DNA of 64,000 bases from Seiridium cupressi (GCA_036674765.1 JARVKI010000004.1:682001-746000); one strand, 5' to 3'; shown: positions 22,407 through 34,657, numbered from the stretch's first letter. Notes: a model not told the origin generated them from the sequence alone. Numbers and translations: made by a program.

Positions 22407-24184
22407 ATGGCTCGAGGCATTTTCAGTGGTCTGCAACTGCAACATCATCCTGAATACATTCAACTGAACCAGCTACCTGATGTGGACATGGCAGGTTCAA
22501 AGTACGCCGATCCGACCACGGAGCTTTTCCCGGAGGATGGCCAACAGGACGATTCCCGGGCCATCGACCCGGAGAGTGGTGTGAAACGGGGCCTGAAGAC
22601 GCGCCATCTGAGTATGATGGCATTGGCTGGCATCATCGGGCCTGGGTTACTCGTTGGATCTGGAGGAGCCTTGTCCAGCGGCGGCCCGGCCTCATTGCTC
22701 ATTGGGTTCGGTGTTATCGGTATCATCGCGTTCAGGTTCGTAACTGACAGAAAGAGGCAAAGCGCTTGAGTATCTGACGATTTATCAGTATCATGCAAAG
22801 TTTGGGTGAACTTACAACGCTCTATCCGAGCGGTGGTGCATTCACCAAATTGTCAGACAGATTTGTGGACAAAGCATTTGGCGTGGCGGTTGGATGGAAC
22901 TACTTTATTATCTGGTTCGCCGTACTGGCCAACGAGTACAATGCGGTCACTAGCATCCTCGTGTTTTGGAGCGATAAAGTCCCAGTATGGGGTTATTTCC
23001 TGATCCTATGGACTGCTTTCTTGGCTTTCCAGCTTCTTGGAGTAGAGACGTTTGGAGAGGCGGAGTTCTGGCTCGCTCTGGTCAAGCTCCTGGGACTTAC
23101 TGCCTACTTCCTGTTCTCTATAATGTGAGGGTATCCATATCAAGCCTCGGTGCACTTGCTTACAAGAATCAGATATGTCTCTGGAGGAATCAAAGGAGTC
23201 GATGCCATTGGCTTTCGATACTGGCATGATCCGGGACCATTTGTTGAAGGTTTCCGCGGAGTCGCAGCCGTATTCGTGTTTTGCTCTACCTTTTACGCAG
23301 GCGTCGAGTCCGTTGCTGTCGCTGCGACAGAAACAAGGAACCCAGGGGTTGCGATCCCGCTCGCCATTCGGCAAACATTCTGGCGAATTATCTTCATCTA
23401 CATGGGATCTGCCTTCTTCTTTGGTCTTACTTGCCCTGCAAATGCTGATGGGCTGGTCAATGGGGCCAGTAGAGCTTTGAAGAGCCCGATGACTATAGCC
23501 ATTCAGAACGCAGGATGGGAGGGCGGTGTCCACCTAATCAATGCTTTCATCTTGGTGACTTGCGTCTCAGCCATCAACAGCTCCATATACATCGCTTCTC
23601 GCACGCTGCTTTTCATGGCGCAAGATGGAAAAGCGCCCAAATTCTTCGGGAAGACTGATGGTCGTGGTGTTCCCATTCCAGCTATCGTCTTCGCAAATGC
23701 ATGCGGCGCTTTGTCGTTGATGAACATTAGCACTGGCGCAGCAGATGCATACTCTTACATCGTCAACTTAAGTGGTGTGTCAACATTCCTGGTATGGGGA
23801 TCGATTTCTTTCACCCACATTCGATTTCGAAAAGCTTGGCAAGTCCAGGGTTACCAGGTCGAGGACTTGCCCTTCAAGTCCTGGCTATACCCCTGGAATG
23901 CCTATTTCGGCCTGGGTGCCAACATCTTTCTGGCCTTGGTTCAAGGGTGGACAACGCTCAGCCCATTCGATGCGGGCAATTTCGTGGATGCATATATATT
24001 GCTCCCACTTTTCCCTGTCATCTATTTCGGGTATAAATTAGTTTTCCGGACTAGGTATTGGCGTGCCGAGGAGATCGATTTGCAGTCTGGACGCAGACGT
24101 GATCTTGACGAGGCCAAGGAGCTTAACACCGGTGAACTTGGTGGTCATCAAAGTCTTTGGAGAAGGTTGATAAATAATTTTTGA
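22407..24184 (+). CDS. Amino-acid permease (YAT/APC family)
   Basis: Three exons: 22407-22735, 22789-23124 and 23173-24184; about 558 aa, with 12 predicted membrane spans. The N-terminal cytoplasmic tail is followed by the signature GLKTRHLSMMALAGIIGPGL and by SIMQSLGELTTLYPSGGAF across the first join. VAATETRNPGVAIPLAIRQ and AINSSIYIASRTLLFMAQDG are further hallmark segments of the fungal YAT transporter family. The first intron uses a weak donor, GTTCGT, but splicing is required for the conserved IMQSLGE reading. The likely role is proton-coupled uptake of amino acids at the plasma membrane; specificity cannot be read from sequence. The start at 22407 is the first ATG in the open frame. The neighbouring hypothetical gene is divergent. 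Confidence 0.9.
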
Positions 24185-26681
24185 GGTGGAGCAGAAATAC
24201 TTCTAAAGCAGAGATCGTAGACGGTGTTTCAGCCGCGTAAAGCCCGAAGGGACGGGTTGTTGGTTGCTTGTCTATGCTGAGAAATAAAGATATCTGATCA
24301 ATTGTCTGCATTTGAATTTATGATCAACGCATCACCACATTATACGCCTGTATTTATAATCGCGAGGCCATAACCACATATTCTCATTAGCAATCGGACA
24401 AGATCATTTGCATTGTGAATACTTACTTGGTTCGATGTTACTGTACTAGCAAAGGATAGCTTTTAACTACTACCGTCAAGGAGTCCTAACCTAGCCATTT
24501 CAAAGAGAACAAACAATATTCTTCGAATTCAGATTCTCAAAACAAGAGAGCGCTCGAAGTCCTGCGGAAGGGAAAATGAACGCGATGATCATAGACAACT
24601 GTAGTGAAGAGTGCACACTGACCTGCCAGAACAAAAACAGCTGTCGCTGTCGTTGTTATTGCTAGAATAATTGTCAGCGTTTTCGTTACCGTTATTCCCT
24701 TTCTGTGGTCTCTAGACGATGATGGCCTTGTTTCTTCGCTTTCGGTGATGCCGCACACAATCGTAAAGCCTGCAATCTCTGCCTGCCCCGACTGGTGTCG
24801 CGGTTGTCTAAGACTCAATCGCACGCTTGGAAAAGCGGCTCCGAGCTGGCAGGATGTGTGCTTCGGCTTCCGCAACTGCTGTGGCTTCAACGGACTACGC
24901 TCCTGGCTCGAGGACATGACTACAATGACCCCTTGAATTTTCGATGCCTGACTACCCCGCACCCGATCATTACACCTTGCACTGACAAATGAGCGGCTTC
25001 TGGCCATTCATCTTCCAGCATGCAGTGGACTAGACCAACGCAGCCGGACATGCTTGAATTCGGGACCGAATGTAATTCGAGCCTCCTAAACACGTTCTGA
25101 GTGTCTTGAGCAGTCGCCGTTTAAGCAGAGGCCGTTCTACTTGACTTGAGCACATCCACACTTCCGTCAGGTGTATCAATACGTTGTCTCTCGATCCCGT
25201 TACTAGTATTTTGACTTGAGCTGCTACCACCAATTGGTGTCATAAGGCTCTCCCAAGATTCGCAAACGACATGACCGATCGAACCCAGAGTTCTTCTTCT
25301 GATCTCAAGCTCTTACGTCGCCTCCGTCACGATGACTACACCGTCGCCACCATTGGAACCTGCCCGTTTTGCGGCGAGAGGTGGCTGCCAACCTGTCGAT
25401 ACGGCTCATGCGCGGCGCCCTCGCTATCGCCACATCACAAGAGCCACCATGCTGTGTACCATCAAGTGCAGCTCTATGTTCTGATGGGGGTACCCAGTGT
25501 TAGGTTCGGGTAGTTGCGTTAACTAGTGGTTAGGGGAACAAGAGTCACCAGCGTCTCGAGCACACCGGTGCGGGATTCAGCTCAAGGTGACTGACTTTGC
25601 GACTCGCTATTGCCAACTGGTTAAAGAAGACCCGACACTGCACTGATGAGCCCCTTAATTCAGCCACCACGAGGCACGACGATGCGACTCATCATTTCGG
25701 CCAAGCACCTGAGAAAATTAGATTAAAACTTACTTCGACAGTTCCATTTATGGAGGTTCATAGGGTACTGAGCCTGGCCTAATCCAAGTCCAGGGGTATT
25801 ATGCGTGGTCTGGTACGTGTGGCTGCTTACATTTGTTTGATCTTCGTCTAGCTTGATACTTGACGAGAATCATGACCGGTCTACTCGTGGTGCTAAGAGA
25901 ATCCGTTCGGCTCGTCCAACATGACTTACTCCGTGGTTGGTCGAAAAGTCTGCTCAGCTGAATGCGAACCAGAACACGCTGATGCAAGTGGTGGTCGGGA
26001 AATCAAGATTCATGTTTTTCAAGGCAGGAGAAGGCCCATTAGAGTTCAGCAGCATACCAAGCTTCGCATGCAATGTTTCTCGGCCTCTTTTCTGATTGGG
26101 AGGCTTGGCCGCTCAAGGCTGGCTTAGACTTTTCGGTGAAGACTTGAAGGGGCCAATAAGACTCACCCGGCTCCGTCGTGATTGTTCAAGGAGTTGGTCA
26201 GCTGGATAAGGGTACTTACTAGTCACCAAAGCACTGCAGCTTGTTCCGGGAGGCAACTTGCAGCAGAGTGTGGTAGAGTGAGATGGCACCGTGTCACCGT
26301 ATAAGTGAGATGGATGTTTGAGTACCTGATTTCCATTGGTATAAGGACCCCGCCACCGCGTGTACACGCCGCACCATCGAGAAAGGTACAACACGAAGAT
26401 GCATCGTTCGCATTGTCGCATGCAAAATTACGGCAGCCGAGTCAGTTTATCACTGGGAAGGCGCCCTGTCGCAATAGTGCTCCGAAAAAACTAAATTGTT
26501 TTGGTCCATCAAATGACGGCGCTTCTAATGGGGAAGGTTAGTGGTGAAGAGGTTGTGTGACCAAGGCCTCAATGTAGCAGTAAAAGAATGGACACGGTCT
26601 GTCTTACAATATATATATCGTCTGTCAGCCCTCAGGAAACTAAACGCGAAGTCTTCAGGCCCACAAGATTCGTCAGTGCAA
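24185..26681. other. Gene-poor region, 2.5 kb
   Basis: No convincing gene. On the minus strand 24537-24917 is an open frame of 126 codons from an ATG, with one hydrophobic segment (TKTLTIILAITTTATAVFVL) that could be a membrane anchor; I give it about 0.2 as a gene. On the plus strand 25271-25513 has a CPFCGERW motif but no other support. The rest shows no feature. Confidence 0.4.
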
Positions 26682-28631
26682 ATGGCAAATTCATCCTCGT
26701 CTTGGTCTCGCCTGATTAGCCCTGGCTCCCTCCCATCAAGCACACAATACATACCTCTGCAGCCTCAAGAAAGCATTATACTGGAAAAAACTACAAGAAA
26801 CAACCACCGCTCGTTCTCAGACAATAGTAACGATTCTCGCCAAAATACTAAACCTGGATTTCAGGTGCACCAGGCCCCAATCGATCACAATGACACCCAG
26901 ACTGGTACCGATTTGCCAAGGGCAGGCATCAAGACCAATCATTGGTTTATTTTCCTCGCGTCCATCCTGGCTATGATTGCCGCTATTGTTGTGGTGTTTA
27001 TACCCAAAGTGGCGTGGTACATATCGTTCGATAGTGCGAAATACCAAATCATGATCGTGTGATTTTGTCTCAGCATCATGAACTTGTGCCTGACCCCGAT
27101 CGCAACTACAACATTCTTGCGTGGAGAAGCCCGTTACGGTCGGTCAAGTCTTCAGAACTACGAGGCGATCATCCGGAAATCTACTTGGGAGTCGAACGCA
27201 AGTTGGTATTGGAAAGCTTGCATAGGGGTATCTACCAGTTTTCCTATATGCTTGGGCATCCTTTACAAGTTATTCATTGGTGGCCAAAGCTTTACGCCCA
27301 TTACTCTGGGTGATCCTTTATACAACGACGCCTGGGGCTTATACTCTCCACCAGGACTGACGAGGTTGGGGATCGCAGCCGGATTATTTCCGCTATTCAA
27401 TGCGACGGTACCATTCTTCGACGCGACCACAAACAGCAGCATACATATCGATCTCGGTTCTCAAGTTCCGGCACCTGGTACGGCTATTGATCCCCCTTTC
27501 CCTCGTCAGTTTCCTCAAGTCTACGGCTTCAACATCGTGATGCTTCAGGCGGATCGGGTTGCATTCCTTGATGCACCAACGCCTGATTGGGTTATTCGAG
27601 TTCAGCAGGAGCTAGCTCCTAACGACTCGTGGACGGTCTCTGCCAACGTTCTCGGAACAGTCACACAGGTGAACAACTCCATAGAGGAACATCGCGGAGT
27701 AAAACTTAACGAGGAAGATTCTTTCTGGGACTACTACACCAACAGCGACTTCAACGATAATTATATTTCGCCGTTTCCGAAAACACCGATCTCTCCTGTG
27801 CATTGTGTCAATTTGTACTCGGGTGGAGATGTTATCGCCTTTCTCACCAATGACAAAAGCCCGCCGGGTCACCATGACCAGACATAGTTTTTTATGCGCA
27901 TCACCAATTGTAGTGACATCAACTCGACCTTTTCAGACGCTGCAACTATGTTCAGTACAAGTCGCAGAAACTACTGGGGAGAATGGATCATTACACGTTC
28001 AAATATCCAGCTCCAAAATGGCAGTTGTACCGATGATCCGGTGACATTAACTCGGAATGCACAATCGATATATACTGTCAACCTGCTCGCTCTAAGTAAT
28101 GGATATCAGCCCGTACTTTCGGAATTCGTCGGCTCATTCTGGAAATGGAGACCCCAGTCTCTCTGGCGTATTCCTACGTTCACAACTGTTATCGCTGGAC
28201 TATATTGGGCACGAACGGCTGCGACATTCGGCCCCGGAAGCCCTCACTGGCTTGGAAACGACAGTTACACATACCCGAGTGCTGGAGGCGAAGTTCAGTA
28301 TGAAGCAGGTTTGCACTATAATGTGGATACTACAATTGTATCATTCCGTCCAGGTCTACAGAGATCATGTTGGCTTCTACCTGTGCTTTTTATTCAACCT
28401 CTTCTTATTCTGATTTGCCTATCGCTGAATTTCTGTTCAAAAAATGCGCCCATATCGAACGATTTCGGAATCATTGAGATCCTGGCAGGTGTAAAAAAGG
28501 AGTCGTTGAACATTCTGAAGGGAGCAAGCTATTCCGGAAAACTCAAAGGACCTGTCCTCCTTGAAATAAAGTTCAAGCCTGGAACTGGCAGGCTTGCGGA
28601 GGTGGAATATACTCTGAAGGAAGGGATATAA
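26682..28631 (+). pseudogene. Large fungal membrane protein, disrupted by two in-frame stops
   Basis: One reading frame runs for 650 codons with protein-like sequence throughout and only two interruptions: TGA at 27060-27062 and TAG at 27885-27887. Flanking text is continuous on both sides (DSAKYQIMIV * FCLSIMNLCL; DQT * FFMRITNCSD). The layout is a Ser-rich N-terminus, a helix (WFIFLASILAMIAAIVVVFI), a second helix over the first stop, the motif SLQNYEAI, then YKLFIGGQSFTPI, a long extracellular-type region, a helix (SCWLLPVLFIQPLLILICL), and FGIIEILAGVKKESLNILKG near the end. I recognise this as a family of fungal multi-pass proteins of unknown function, from memory only. Each stop could also be removed by a 3n intron (48 nt, GTTCGA donor; 57 nt, GTTATC donor), but both donors are weak and the first would delete conserved residues. 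The preferred reading is recent pseudogenisation. Confidence 0.62.
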
Positions 28632-29434
28632 TGCTGGGTTGCCTTATCGAAAGATCACACCCCGTTTTATTGTTTAATCGCAACGTAATATGGCTTCGAG
28701 CAAACATATCAGAACCTGTGAATCTAGCTTCGATTCAAAATTGTCACAATTATACTGCCACAAGTATTGGCCTGAGAGCCTCGTAGCATTATAGTAGCTC
28801 AACTCACTAGCTGCTCGACGTCGATGCAAGATTCTACATTGTAACTTATAGTGGTCGGCTTAGTGTCCAAATGACGCTGCTACCTTGCTCCCTACACTTA
28901 GAGTCAGAAGTAACCACACACAGCCTCGAAATCAGATGACGAATGACAGGCTACCGACGGGTTTAGAAAAGGGTAAAGAAGGGCCGTATCTCAATAAGAT
29001 TAGGAGAGGACAAGCGACCGCGAAAAGAGCACGTAAGTAGGAATTGACGATGATCAGCCAGCTATAGCAATGTCACTCCACTCAAATTCGCTCATTTGCC
29101 TGGCTGATATGCCCGGGTCACTACCAAGGTCGAGTGCTACCAGTGTCGTGGATTTGCTTTAAAAGGGTGGCATGCGCCGCAAACAGGTACCAAGCAGGGT
29201 ACATGTAGCTTGTATATGCACGAGCCCCACCACTTCCATGGGCTGCCGCGCACTAATGAGCACTGACCTCAAACAATGACCTTCAGATTCCTGACATCAT
29301 CAACAAGGCGATTCTGATTCTAGGCAGCTGAGATTGCAGCGCGAGTGATACATGCACGGAACACGTTGATTGACAACCTAATCTGTCGTCACCTAAATGC
29401 GACCGATGGGCGGCGGAGATAATCTCAAGTCGAT
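28632..29434. other. Upstream region of DNA ligase I
   Basis: About 800 bp without a coding frame. I looked for ACGCGT MluI-box elements expected for some replication genes and found none here. Confidence 0.5.
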
Positions 29435-32062
29435 ATGGCAAGTCCTTCCAAGAAGCGGAAGCTGAACAAGGACAACAAGCAGCCATCGTTGCCTTCGAGG
29501 GGTCTTGAATACTTCTTCACCAAGCAGAAGCAAAATGGCGAAGCTTCTACCGCCGTGAAACCCGGAGGGAGCACGGCGGAGGCGGCCAAGGATCACGAAA
29601 TGACGGATTTCGAGTTGGCTCAGAAGCTACAGGCAGAGTGGGACCAGGAAGCCTCGGCGCAAGAACGGAATGGAGCAGAGGCCGCTGGTGATGAATCCAG
29701 ATCGCCGTCAGACGATTTCCCAAACCACCCGGAGTCATCTCCGACGCCTGCGCCAGTACGAGCCCACGGCAAGGGCACGCTCTCTCTGCAGTCTGTCGCA
29801 GCATCAACAGACGCAGTTTCAGAGTCTATTCCTTTCGACCAGAACCCCTTGAATTTTGACCCGAGCAAATACACTTTGCTTCTCAAAGAGCACTGGGCTA
29901 GTGAAGACGGCAACGCGTCGTACGCCCTCTTGACCCGGTGTTTCGTCTTGATAAACGGCACATCAAGCAGGATCAAGATCGTGGACACATTAGTCAACTG
30001 TCTGCGTGTGATCATAGAAGCCGATCCGGAGAGTTTGTTGCCTGCAGTATGGCTAGCCACGAATTCTATTTCACCACCATACGTCTCGCTTGAACTGGGA
30101 TTAGGAGGGTCGGCGATCTCCAAGGCATTGAAACAGGTCTGCGGACTGGACAATCGGTCACTCAAGGCAATATACGATAAGTACGGCGACGCGGGTGATG
30201 TAGCGTTCGAGGCAAAGAAGAAGCAGAGTTTCACTCTACGGAAGCCAAAGCCGTTGACGATCAAGGGCGTTTACGAGGCTCTAGTCAAGATTGCGAATGC
30301 TCAGGGGCAGGGCAGTGCGGAGACAAAACAACGAATCGTTGACCGTCTACTTCAGGACGCACGAGGTGGCGAGGAGAGCCGGTTTGTGGTCAGAACACTT
30401 TGTCAACACTTGAGGATAGGCGCAGTCAAAACGACCATGCTTATAGCTCTCTCCAGGGCGTTTTTGCTATCCCGACCACCTGGCTCAGACTTTCCACTAA
30501 GGTCAATAGAGCAATTATCCAAGCTAAAGAAAGAAGAACTGTCAGAAGTCTGGAGCAAAGCCGAGGAGATTGTCAAGGCTTGCTTTGCCAGGCGGCCGAA
30601 CTATAACGATTTGATACCTGTCATGCTCGAGATAGGTGTCTGCGAAGAGCTGCTACTACGGTGTGGATTGACGCTACATATTCCACTACGACCCATGCTG
30701 GGAAGCATCACGAGGGACCTATCCGAAATGCTCACAAAATTACAAGGGCGGGATTTTGCGTGTGAATTCAAGTATGACGGACAGCGAGCGCAAGTCCACT
30801 GTGACGAGAACGGGAAAGTGTCGATATTTTCACGACATCTTGAGGTCATGACCGACAAGTACCCTGACCTGGTAAATCTAGTGCCCAAGATTCGTGGCGA
30901 AGATGTAAGCAGCTTCATCATGGAGGGGGAAGTAGTCGCTGTGGACAGGGAGACGGGGGAGCTGAAAAACTTCCAAACTCTGACCAACCGTGCGCGGAAG
31001 GATGTGGCAATTGGCAGCATCACGATCGATGTTTGCCTTTTCGCATTCGATCTGATGTATTTGAACGGACAGCCACTACTGGACCGGTCATTCCGAGACC
31101 GCCGGGATATGCTAAAATCGTTGTTCACTGAGATACCACACCATTTCACGTGGGTCAAGAATATTGACGCTACCTCGCAGGACTCGGAGATAGTTCTCGA
31201 TTTCTTCAAGCAAGCCACGGATATCAAATGCGAGGGCATCATGGTCAAGATTCTGGATAACCTCCTAGATCTGCCTACTCCTCCCGAAACAGAACCCCCC
31301 GAGGCTGCAAATGAGCTTGTCTCGAAGTCAAAGCCGAGGTCAAAGTCTGTTAGTAACACAACAACAGAAAAAAAGACACGCCGAAAACCTCTACTCGCAA
31401 CCTACGAGCCAGACAAGCGTCTTGACTCCTGGCTCAAGGTAAAGAAGGATTACTCTGCGTCATTTGACACTCTGGACCTGATACCTGTTGCAGCCTGGCA
31501 TGGCCAGGGCCGCAAGGCGAAATGGTGGTCGCCAATCCTTCTTGCATGTCGCAATGAAGAGACCGGCCAACTGGAGGCGGTTTGTAAATGCATGAGTGGA
31601 TTCACAGATACGTTTTACAAGGCCAATAGAGCGAAGTACGCCGATGGATCTGGGGAAGGTGATAACCGGGGAAACGGCGAGGCTGACGAGGAATTCGGCG
31701 GAAACGACGCGAAAGTTGAAGACGCAGACGAAACTGGAACCAAATACAATAACATCCGCAAGACGAAGCCGAGTTTCGTGGAGTACGCTGGACGGCCTGA
31801 CGTCTGGTTCGAACCACAGGAAGTCTGGGAAATGGCATTTGCAGATATCACGCTGTCACCCGTTTACACTGCCGCTATCGGACTGGTAAGCCAGGACAGA
31901 GGATTGAGCCTACGGTTTCCAAGGTTTCTAAAGAAGAGAGACGATAAAGGAATTGAGGAGGCAAGTAATAGCGAATTTCTCGCTGGACTCTTCCGTAAGC
32001 AGGAGGCAAAGGCACCACCGCCTCCTATAAAAGACGAGGGCGATGAAGAGGAAGAGGCCTAG
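29435..32062 (+). CDS. CDC9: ATP-dependent DNA ligase I
   Basis: An intronless 875-aa protein that seals nicks during Okazaki-fragment joining and excision repair. The N-terminus has a basic nuclear-type SPSKKRKLNK and a PCNA-box-like GLEYFFTKQ. The all-helical DNA-binding domain spans roughly residues 140-400. The adenylation domain carries motif I EFKYDGQRAQ with nucleophile K446, motif III FDLMYLNG, motif IV EGIMVK (~600) and motif V SWLKVKKDY (~664). The OB-fold ends with motif VI RGLSLRFPRF (~822), and the C-terminus is acidic. Two insertions stand out relative to the yeast and human layout: about 45 residues between motifs IV and V (Pro- and Lys-rich) and an acidic loop, GEGDNRGNGEADEEFGG. 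The start at 29435 has context GATATGG. No mitochondrial presequence is obvious, so a separate organelle isoform is not supported. Confidence 0.95.
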   Translation: MASPSKKRKLNKDNKQPSLPSRGLEYFFTKQKQNGEASTAVKPGGSTAEAAKDHEMTDFELAQKLQAEWDQEASAQERNGAEAAGDESRSPSDDFPNHPESSPTPAPVRAHGKGTLSLQSVAASTDAVSESIPFDQNPLNFDPSKYTLLLKEHWASEDGNASYALLTRCFVLINGTSSRIKIVDTLVNCLRVIIEADPESLLPAVWLATNSISPPYVSLELGLGGSAISKALKQVCGLDNRSLKAIYDKYGDAGDVAFEAKKKQSFTLRKPKPLTIKGVYEALVKIANAQGQGSAETKQRIVDRLLQDARGGEESRFVVRTLCQHLRIGAVKTTMLIALSRAFLLSRPPGSDFPLRSIEQLSKLKKEELSEVWSKAEEIVKACFARRPNYNDLIPVMLEIGVCEELLLRCGLTLHIPLRPMLGSITRDLSEMLTKLQGRDFACEFKYDGQRAQVHCDENGKVSIFSRHLEVMTDKYPDLVNLVPKIRGEDVSSFIMEGEVVAVDRETGELKNFQTLTNRARKDVAIGSITIDVCLFAFDLMYLNGQPLLDRSFRDRRDMLKSLFTEIPHHFTWVKNIDATSQDSEIVLDFFKQATDIKCEGIMVKILDNLLDLPTPPETEPPEAANELVSKSKPRSKSVSNTTTEKKTRRKPLLATYEPDKRLDSWLKVKKDYSASFDTLDLIPVAAWHGQGRKAKWWSPILLACRNEETGQLEAVCKCMSGFTDTFYKANRAKYADGSGEGDNRGNGEADEEFGGNDAKVEDADETGTKYNNIRKTKPSFVEYAGRPDVWFEPQEVWEMAFADITLSPVYTAAIGLVSQDRGLSLRFPRFLKKRDDKGIEEASNSEFLAGLFRKQEAKAPPPPIKDEGDEEEEA

Positions 32063-32147
32063 AATTGATTCTCTATCATTTGCGCGAATTCTCTTACACA
32101 GTTACCTAGGATAGGTCACGACATGCATCCGCCCATATGCAGAGAAT

Positions 32148-33224
32148 TTAGTTTTTCCATCCCCGGTATACAATCCTCGCCCCATACTTGTCGCCCTTCT
32201 TTACCACTACCTGGCTCTTCCAGTCGTCGACGTTGATCGCGTTGACAAAACGACTAGGCTCGACGCAGAAACCACTACGTGCCCCTCTGGCAGGAACTCC
32301 ATCGACGGCGGGCACATCGATGTATTTTCCTGTATAAAACTGGAATGCGGGTTCTGTGCTGAGTACGTCAAGATGAATCCCCGAGTCTGGGTGGTGGGCG
32401 GAAACCAGCTTTGTTAGAGGCTCGGATCTGGTGTCCAAGGGCGGAGAAGTGGAAGAAGGGTTGACCACGAAGCAATCATCAATATCCGGGTCTACTGCAC
32501 CCAGAGTGAATGCTTTGTCCGTAGCGACCTTGGAAAATGTAGTAGGGCCACCAGTTGGAATTCCATCGGAATCTACCGGGAGATAAGAGGGAGTGCAGAG
32601 TTGCACAACTGTTCCCTCGATAGTCGGGCCGCCGGTGAGATTGAAGTAGCTACTCTCATCAGTATCTTGCCCGTCGGATATACGATATTATGTCACTTAC
32701 GAGTGGTTGGTCAAGTTGACAACTGTTTCCTCCGCACCTCCAACCAACTCAGCCTCGTACTCGATGCCAAGCACTACGGCGTCCTTTCCGTCGACCTTTT
32801 GCGTGCCTGTCGTATAGATGACCTTGACTAGGACTTCACCTGGAAACCCCTCGTCACCGTCCTCGCTCGTGAGCGTAAATTGTACGCTCTCTCCGCCTTG
32901 GAGTCCTTCAATCCCGGGAATCTGTCTGACTCCGATCGGCTTGGGGCCGTCCCAAACTCTTTTACCCCAGCCCTTGACACCGCCGTGTAGAGTGTTTGGC
33001 CCATTGTTGGTGACTAGCGAGTAGCTCGAGCTGTTCAGGGAGTCGATCTTAGCACCCTTGATACGGTTCGCGACACGGCCAATGGTCTCGCCGAAATAGG
33101 GGCCGTTGTGCGATACATATAACTCCTGCGTCGGGAAACCTTGCACGATGTTGACTCCTGCTACGGACAGAGATTGTATGATGGCGCCAAGGGGCAGGAA
33201 CGAGATCTCAGGCTCAGTTGACAT
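32148..33224 (-). CDS. Aldose 1-epimerase (galactose mutarotase family)
   Basis: Two exons on the complement: 32701-33224 and 32148-32649; about 341 aa. The 51-nt intron (GTAAGT...GAGTAG) falls inside the family motif NLTNHS|YFNLTGG, which is complete only after splicing. Other hallmarks are GPYFGETIGRVANRI near the substrate entrance, NNGPNTLHGGVKGWGKRVW with the catalytic-type His, and the late acidic region PAFQFYTGKYID followed by SGFCVEPSRFVNAIN. The enzyme interconverts alpha and beta anomers of aldoses such as galactose and glucose, in the cytosol; no signal peptide is present. The start is the ATG at 33224 (MSTEPEISFLPLGA); the open frame upstream is 5' UTR. It is convergent with DNA ligase I, 85 bp away. 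Confidence 0.92.
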
Positions 33225-34657
33225 AGTGGCAATAGTCTTGGTGCGAGCTATGCGGGGTAGATTTGGAGATTGGTTGCGATGTATTTCGTATAACACTCGA
33301 AACTTTATGTATGACAGTGATCGAGGATAGCTACGCGATATGTTTGGGCAGGAATTAAAGAAGAGAAATAGGAAAAGGTGCTCCTCAAGAAGCTGCAAGC
33401 TTCAACAACCACATTACAGGATTCAGGCTATTTGCATGACACCACAGTCGTTGGTGGAACACATGCACGATTGCTCGCCGCCATGGTGGGGGGTTTGGCG
33501 GGGTAATTGGAGTGCGATCACACTGAGTTTACTGCAATGCAGCCAGGCTTCGGTTGACCATTCCGCGAATGTGACGGACCGGATTGGGGCGTTTATAGGG
33601 TTGCCAAGCTAATGTGTGTGTTCAAGCTCAATTGCGAGTTGCACTCCATCCGCGCCTGTGAGGTGAGATACTGCTTGTCACCAGCCTTCCCGTGCCGTGC
33701 CATGCGAAGTTTTAAGTGGGAATATGTAGGTAAATCTTCGATGCAAAATAGATACAGTGGAAACACTTGTGTAAGAACAACACGATCTTAACATCATCAA
33801 CGCCTGTGTATCCCTGATTTTCCAAATTCGAAAGGCTAATCACGACAATTTGCATAGGTTGTCGAAATACCTCAGTTCGTGCTATAAGCAACCGAGTCTA
33901 GCTCCTTTATTTCAGAGGATTGAACTGTTCGTCAAATCATGCCTTCAGCATGGGCCGACCAAAACAAATGGATAATCATTGCCGAGTTCGGAAGTCCGAA
34001 TTACTTGTATTGAAAGAAGGCGAGTGTTTGAGAATTCCAAGCATGACTGCCGTGTTGATGGCGGTGAGGTAGTACCCTTACACGAGCAGTTTTGCGATTT
34101 GAGGTGCATCCTACGCTTTTTTCATGGGATGGATCGTGCAAACGGTAACGTTGGGACGGCATTTGTGCGACGGGAAACACAAGCCTCATCCATGCGGATC
34201 TGGAGAGGTTTAATAACACAACTGAAATGGTAATGGGCGATAAACCAACTAGCCTTTCCCCAAGTTTGCAATCGCCTACCAACCAATGGGCTTGGGCTGG
34301 TGCGAACATTCGCACGGGACCGTTTTCAGGCAGGAACCGTGGTCTAACACTATCACATTCTAAGCTTGGAGCCGTTCCAAAACCAAGCTCACCAAGGCTG
34401 ACTTTACATTCGCACACCGCACGCACGGTAACGGGCAGCAGTTCGAATGCGAAAACAACAGTGAAATCTCCGAAACTCGAATTAATTCGACGTATCCTAC
34501 AGGTCGGTTCACAATACCACCTCTGTCTGCTCTCGAGCAATCACAGGCACTACAACCATTGCATCTCTAGGCACCGACAGCGGACATTGACATCACACGC
34601 ATCCTTTGAATAAGCTGGCAACTTACTAAGACCCTGACGTACGGAGCCACAACCGTC
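33225..34657. other. Divergent promoter region, 1.4 kb
   Basis: The region lies between the aldose epimerase (minus) and the conserved hypothetical (plus). Small frames on both strands at 34001-34613 overlap one another and have no motif. I see no gene. Confidence 0.45.

Noticed and set aside
10602..24184. Secondary-metabolite gene cluster
   Set aside because: No PKS, NRPS, terpene cyclase, P450 or pathway-specific Zn2Cys6 regulator was seen among the genes.
24537..24917. Possible single-span membrane protein
   Set aside because: Only one hydrophobic run supports it; the rest is low-complexity and there is no neighbour or splice context.
27013..27060. 48-nt intron removing the first stop of the membrane-protein pseudogene
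   Set aside because: The donor GTTCGA is weak and splicing would delete residues (AKYQIMIV) that look conserved on both sides of the stop; kept only as an alternative.
30601..31359. 252-codon frame antisense to DNA ligase I
   Set aside because: It overlaps the adenylation domain exon antisense; Ser-rich shadow.
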